Below are positions 60,374-64,000 of a DNA stretch of 64,000 nt, one piece after another. Under the pieces are notes generated by a model that had not been told where the DNA came from, ran no database searches, and worked only from the letters and a program-made list of their open reading frames with translations. Numbering within the stretch: the first letter of the stretch is position 1; each line of letters opens with the position of its first letter. The position numbers were made by a program, and so were the translations under genes. This stretch comes from Bog-756 sp963741055 (GTDB lineage Bacteria > Actinomycetota > Acidimicrobiia > Acidimicrobiales > RAAP-2), in assembly GCA_963741055.1 (NCBI GenBank), contig CAVUGU010000022.1, positions 62,001 to 126,000 of the forward strand, read 5' to 3'.

Positions 60374-61990
60374 GACACCACCTCCGCGCTTCCTCCACCG
60401 CGACCCGCGTTCGAAGCCGCGTGATCGGTGCTGCCGGTGTGTTCGGGGAGCCTTCCTTCACCTTCGGTCGCGGGGCTCTGAAGGGGCAGTTCGACCACGA
60501 ATCGGTTGCCGCGATCGGGCGCGGGCTCGTTCCAGACCCGGCCTCCGTGGAGGCGGACGTGCTCGGCCACCAGGGAGAGACCGAGGCCGGTGCCGTGCCC
60601 CGAGGCGCGTTGGCCGGCGCGGCCTCCCCGGTAGAACCGCTCGAAGAGGTGCGGGCGCTCGCGTGCTGGGATCGGCGGGCCCCGGTCCTCGACGATCACC
60701 CGGATGGAGCGGGCCTCCTCGCCGCTGCCGTTTACCGCGGGCCAGCGCTCGACGACCACCCGGCTCACCCCGCCGGCGTAGAGGGTGGCGTTGTCGACCA
60801 GGTTGGTCATCACTCGCTCGAAGCGTCGCTTGTCGACCCGGAGCCGTAGACCGTCGACGCCCTCGCCCACCTCGACGGGGAAGGGCGGCGACGCGCGGTG
60901 GGGCCCCCTCGCCGGTGGACGAGCCCGGGGACGACGTGGTGAGGGCCTGCACGACCAGTTCGCGAGGATCGACCTCGTCGAGCGAGAGCTCCGCCGAGCC
61001 CGCGTCGAAACGCGAGATCTCGAGCAACTCGTCGACCATCCGGGTGAAGCGACGAAGGTCCGCATCGAGCAGATCGAGCGCGCTCTGCGCGCGCTGATCG
61101 AGTTCGTCCCGGTGCGCTTCGAGCACGCCGACGGTCGCCGCGAGGGTGGTGAGCGGAGAGCGGAGCTCGTGGCTCACGTCCGAGGTGAAGCGGGCCTCGC
61201 GCTCGATCCGGTCCTGCAGGTTGGACGTCATCCGGTTGAAGGCCGACGCCAGCTCCTGGAGGTCGACGTCGTCACCCGCGTCGACCCGGGTGTCGAGCTC
61301 GCCGCCGGCGATCGCGACGGCCGCATCGGTGATGTCGGCGAGGGGGCGCAGCGCCCTGCTGCTCGCCCACCGCCCGAGGGCGGCGCCGGCCAGCGTGGTC
61401 ACCAACGCTGCGCCGGCCAGGGCGTACGCCAGGTCACGCAGGGTGCCGGCGAGCTCGGCGAGCGAGAAGACCTCGAAGTACGAGGAACGCGCTGCGGGGA
61501 GCGGCACGCCGATCACCAACTCCGGTGTGTTGGCGAGGACGAAGAACTCCGACGCCGGCGTGCCCGAGAGGACACGGCTGCGTTCGGCTTGCGGGATCGC
61601 GTTCTGACCGACCGGGATCGAGGTCGCGTACCACTGTCCGCCGGTGTAGAGCACCGACAACGAGCCGGGCAACGTGTCGACCGAGCCGATCAACTCGCTG
61701 ACCTGGGTCCCCGGCGCGCGCAGCGCGCTCTGGAGGAGCGAGGCGTTGGCGAACGCCTGCCGCTGCATCGCGGACTCCCTGTCGCTGAGCAAGGTCTGGC
61801 GAGCGGTGAAGTAGGTGATGCCCGCCATCAAGGTCGACAGGACGAACGCCCCGATGGTGAACGCCGCGGTGACCCGCGCCCGCAGACCGAGCCGGCGGGA
61901 GAGCGGGAGCGCCGTGGGCGTGGCGCATCACCCGAGGAGCGAGAGGTGCCGGTCGTCTCCGGGTCCGAGCGAACGGCGGGCTCTTCTTCG
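60370..61990 (-). CDS. Sensor histidine kinase (MtrB-like), frameshifted
   Basis: About 535 aa over three frames. Two membrane segments (TAAFTIGAFVLSTLMAGITYF and LAYALAGAALVTTLAGAALG) enclose an external sensor loop. HAMP (SSRALRPLADITDAAVAIAGG) and HisKA (FTSDVSHELRSPLTTLAATV, phosphorylated His) follow. After a shift near 60895, in a GGGG-CCCCC run, the ATPase domain continues: MTNLVDNATLYAGG (N box), IVEDRGPPIPARER (G1, with Pro where Gly is usual), GTGLGLSLVAEHVRLHGG (G2). In the frame of the first membrane segment no start codon exists, so a second shift lies near 61900; TTG 61990 (LPGEEEPAVRSDP) is a possible start. It lies between the regulator and the GerMN lipoprotein, as in mtrAB-lpqB. 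Confidence 0.82.
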
Positions 61991-62000
61991 CCGGGCAAAG

Positions 62001-62678
62001 TCAGACCGCCAGCTTGTAGCCCATGCCCCGCACGGTGAGGATGAACCGGGGATTCGCCGGATCGGGCTCGACCTTGGTGCGGAGGCGGCGCACGTGCACG
62101 TCGACCAGGCGGCCGTCGCCGAAGTAGTCGTACCCCCACACCCGCTCGAGGAGGTGCTCGCGGCTCAACACCTTGCCCGGGTGATCGGCGAGTTCACAGA
62201 GCAGTCGGAACTCGGTGCGCGTGCAGTGGACCTCCTCGCCGGCGCGGCGGACGACGCCGGCCTCGGGCTCGATCTCGACGTCTCCGAAGCTGAGCGTCGT
62301 GTCGTCGGCGTCGCCGGTGCGCGACCTCCGCAACAGGGCCCGGATGCGCGCGGCGAGCTCCTTCGCGACGAAGGGCTTGGTCACGTAGTCGTCGGCCCCG
62401 GCCTCGAGTCCCGCCACGACGTCGTGGGTGTCGGTGCGGGCGGTGACCATGATCACCGGGACCGCGCTGTGGCGCCGCAGGTTCCGGCAGGTCTCGAATC
62501 CGTCCATGCCCGGGAGCATCAGGTCGAGGAGGACCAGGTCCATCGGCTGTGCGGACACCTGGTCGACGGCCTCCTCGCCGGTGCCGGCCACGTCGACCGC
62601 GTACCCCTCGTCCTCGAGGGCGAGACGCATCGACGAACGGATCCGCTCGTCGTCCTCCACGATCAGGATGCGGCTCAC
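62001..62678 (-). CDS. OmpR/PhoB-family response regulator (MtrA-like)
   Basis: A 225-aa two-component regulator. The receiver has SRILIVEDDERIRSSM (acid pocket), LVLLDLMLPGMDGF with the phosphorylated Asp, VIMVTARTD and DDYVTKPFVAKEL (Lys). The winged-helix DNA-binding domain has FRLLCELADHPGKVLSREHLLERVWGY and LVDVHVRRLRTKVEPD. It starts at GTG 62678 (TTG 62681 just before); the frame is open further upstream only because it merges with the binding-protein gene. It precedes its partner kinase on the same strand. MtrA in related bacteria controls cell division and wall genes; the assignment here is by similarity of order and domains. Confidence 0.93.
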   Translation of the reverse strand: MSRILIVEDDERIRSSMRLALEDEGYAVDVAGTGEEAVDQVSAQPMDLVLLDLMLPGMDGFETCRNLRRHSAVPVIMVTARTDTHDVVAGLEAGADDYVTKPFVAKELAARIRALLRRSRTGDADDTTLSFGDVEIEPEAGVVRRAGEEVHCTRTEFRLLCELADHPGKVLSREHLLERVWGYDYFGDGRLVDVHVRRLRTKVEPDPANPRFILTVRGMGYKLAV

Positions 62679-62728
62679 CAACCGATCATCCCATGGCCAC
62701 CCGCGAACTGCGCGAGCGGCCGGTGCTC

Positions 62729-64000
62729 TCAGGAGTTGAGCCAGATCTGGGTGCACCACACCGCGCCGGTGATGAAACCGAAGGCCGGCTGGCCGGCCGG
62801 GCGTGGTGGGATTGTTGAAATTCTGCACCTTGGGCTGGGCGCCGATCGACCAGACGGCGCGGTCGGTCCAGATGTAGGGGATGTCGGCGCCCATCAGCTT
62901 GTTCACCTGTTGGTAGGCGGCGACCGTCGCCGACTGCTGCGTCGACTGACGTCCCTGGATGAGCGCGGTCTCCATGTTCGGGTCGGTGTTGCGGGCCATG
63001 TTGATGGAGAACACCGAGTTGATCTGCGTCGGGCTCCAGAAGATGTAGTTGAGGTCCGGGTCGATGGCGCCGAACTGCCGCCACACCTGGGCCTGGAACT
63101 TGCCGAGCAGCGCGGTGTTGATGATCTGGGCCTGTTCGATCGGGTTCAAGTTGACCTGCATCCCGACGTTCTTGAACTGCTGCTGGAGGTACTCGGCGAT
63201 CTTCGTCGTGTTGGGGTCGGGCACGTGGTTGAGGGTGAAGGTGATCGAGTGCCCGGACGACTGCACTTCCTGGACGAGCTGGCGCGCTTTGGTCGGGTTG
63301 TACGTCGGATACCCGTTGTCGCTGACGTAGTAGGGAGAGCCCTGCACGAAGGGACCGTTCGACGTCGGATTGACCCCCGAGTCGATGACCGCGACGTACT
63401 GCGCCGAGTCGATGGCCATGGCCGCGGCCTGGCGGAACTTGAGCTGATCGAAAGGCGCCTCGGAGAGGTTGAGCAGGACGCACCCCATGTCGGGCTCACC
63501 GGCGACCTTGGTCGCGTCGTCGATGTAGCCGAGGGAGGTGTTCTGGCGGAGACTCTTCGTCACCTGCGAGGTCGAGGTGTGGATGATGTCGACCGCGCCC
63601 GAATTGAGGCTCGCCAGCAACTGCTGGCTGTCGGGGATCGGCTTGTAGGTGATCGAGTCGAGATAGGGGAGTCCCGACCGCCAATAGTGGGGGTTCTTGG
63701 TCGCGGTGAAGTGGTCGTTCGGTGTCCAGCTCTGGAAGATGAACGGACCGGTGCCGATCGGGTTGGTCTGGCTCCCGGTGTTCAGCCAGTTGGGCTCGGC
63801 GATGAACGCCAACTGCCCGCCGATGCCACCCGCGAGGTAGTAGTCGAAGGGCACCCACGGCGACTTCATCGAAACGGTCACCACCAGCGGGCTGGTGACG
63901 GTCACCTTGTCGATGGTGGTCACCGCCGGCCCGGTGAGGCCCGAGGCCTTCTGCTGCTCGAGGTTCGAAGCGACCGCCGCCGCGTCACAGGGGGTGTTGT
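62729..64000 (-). CDS. ABC peptide-type substrate-binding protein, partial, frameshifted near the 3' end
   Basis: The C-terminal 420 or so residues of an SBP_bac_5 (oligopeptide/nickel) binding protein; the N-terminus lies beyond 64000. GQLAFIAEPNWLNTGSQTNP, GTGPFIFQSWTPNDHFTATK, PYLDSITYKPIPDSQQLLAS, LNLSEAPFDQLKFRQAAAMAID and YNPTKARQLVQEVQ are the typical domain II and hinge motifs, and YFWSPTQINSVF-like IFWSPTQINSVFSINMA lies near the end. The frame shifts near 62800 in a CCGGCCGGCC stretch; the other frame reads AFGFITGAVWCTQIWLNS and stops at 62729. It is followed 50 bp later by the response regulator. Ligand unknown. Confidence 0.85.

Overview
The window is a stretch of high-GC chromosome that best fits the class Acidimicrobiia (Actinomycetota). 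The reasons are the actinobacterial gene orders tig-clpP-clpX, mreB-mreC-mreD-mrdA and TIGR03960-TIGR03936-rne/rng-rplU-rpmA-obgE-proB-proA...nadD-rsfS. Two F420-type luciferase-like oxidoreductases, two mycothiol-dependent (MDMPI-fold) proteins, an MtrA/MtrB-like pair with a GerMN lipoprotein, and two secreted proteins with the 42-residue DGGIFxFG repeat support the same placement. Nothing seen (no integrase, transposase, plasmid replication gene or CRISPR) marks a mobile element. The placement is inference; no 16S rRNA gene is present.

Layout. 1-13.5 kb: mixed accessory and metabolic genes (PRTase-hydrolase fusion, SurE, aldose epimerase, MacB-like ABC exporter, lipoprotein, tRNA-Lys/His/Arg, PrmC-like methylase, cupin-GrpB, K+ channel, LLM oxidoreductase, ArsB-like permease, MDMPI). 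13.5-30.4 kb: an unassigned ferritin-like protein, a secreted propeller/repeat protein, an orphan ParA with a coupled zinc-ribbon protein, DedA, an MBL hydrolase, two c-di-GMP proteins (one disrupted; one intact and 1479 aa long), tRNA-Pro, Ppx/GppA, glutathione peroxidase, a second MDMPI. 30.4-54.2 kb: the conserved core for protein folding and proteolysis, folate, NTP supply, cell shape, RNA processing, ribosome, proline synthesis and a MoxR-VWA pair. 54.2-64 kb: a secreted glycosidase-like repeat protein, DAHP synthase, a second LLM oxidoreductase, NadD, RsfS, GerMN lipoprotein, sensor kinase, response regulator and a peptide-binding protein cut by the window end.

The dominant oddity is the number of broken reading frames. 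At least 17 genes are interrupted by single-base shifts, including genes expected to be essential or important (mrdA, proA, proB, TIGR03960), several at runs of G or C; the first 1.4 kb needs about eight shifts to read one protein. Residual indel error in the assembly is the simplest explanation, so spans given for broken genes are reconstructions across frames. By contrast the 1479-aa GGDEF-EAL gene, tig-clpP-clpX-folC-ndk-mreBCD and rne-rplU-rpmA are intact.

A second pattern is regulatory: many genes have a TANNNT -10 hexamer ending 6-7 bases before the start codon, the signature of leaderless mRNA. Iteron-like direct repeats (6867-6946; 49399-49455) and perfect inverted repeats (22504, 33860, 49502) stand in gaps between genes and have no assigned role.
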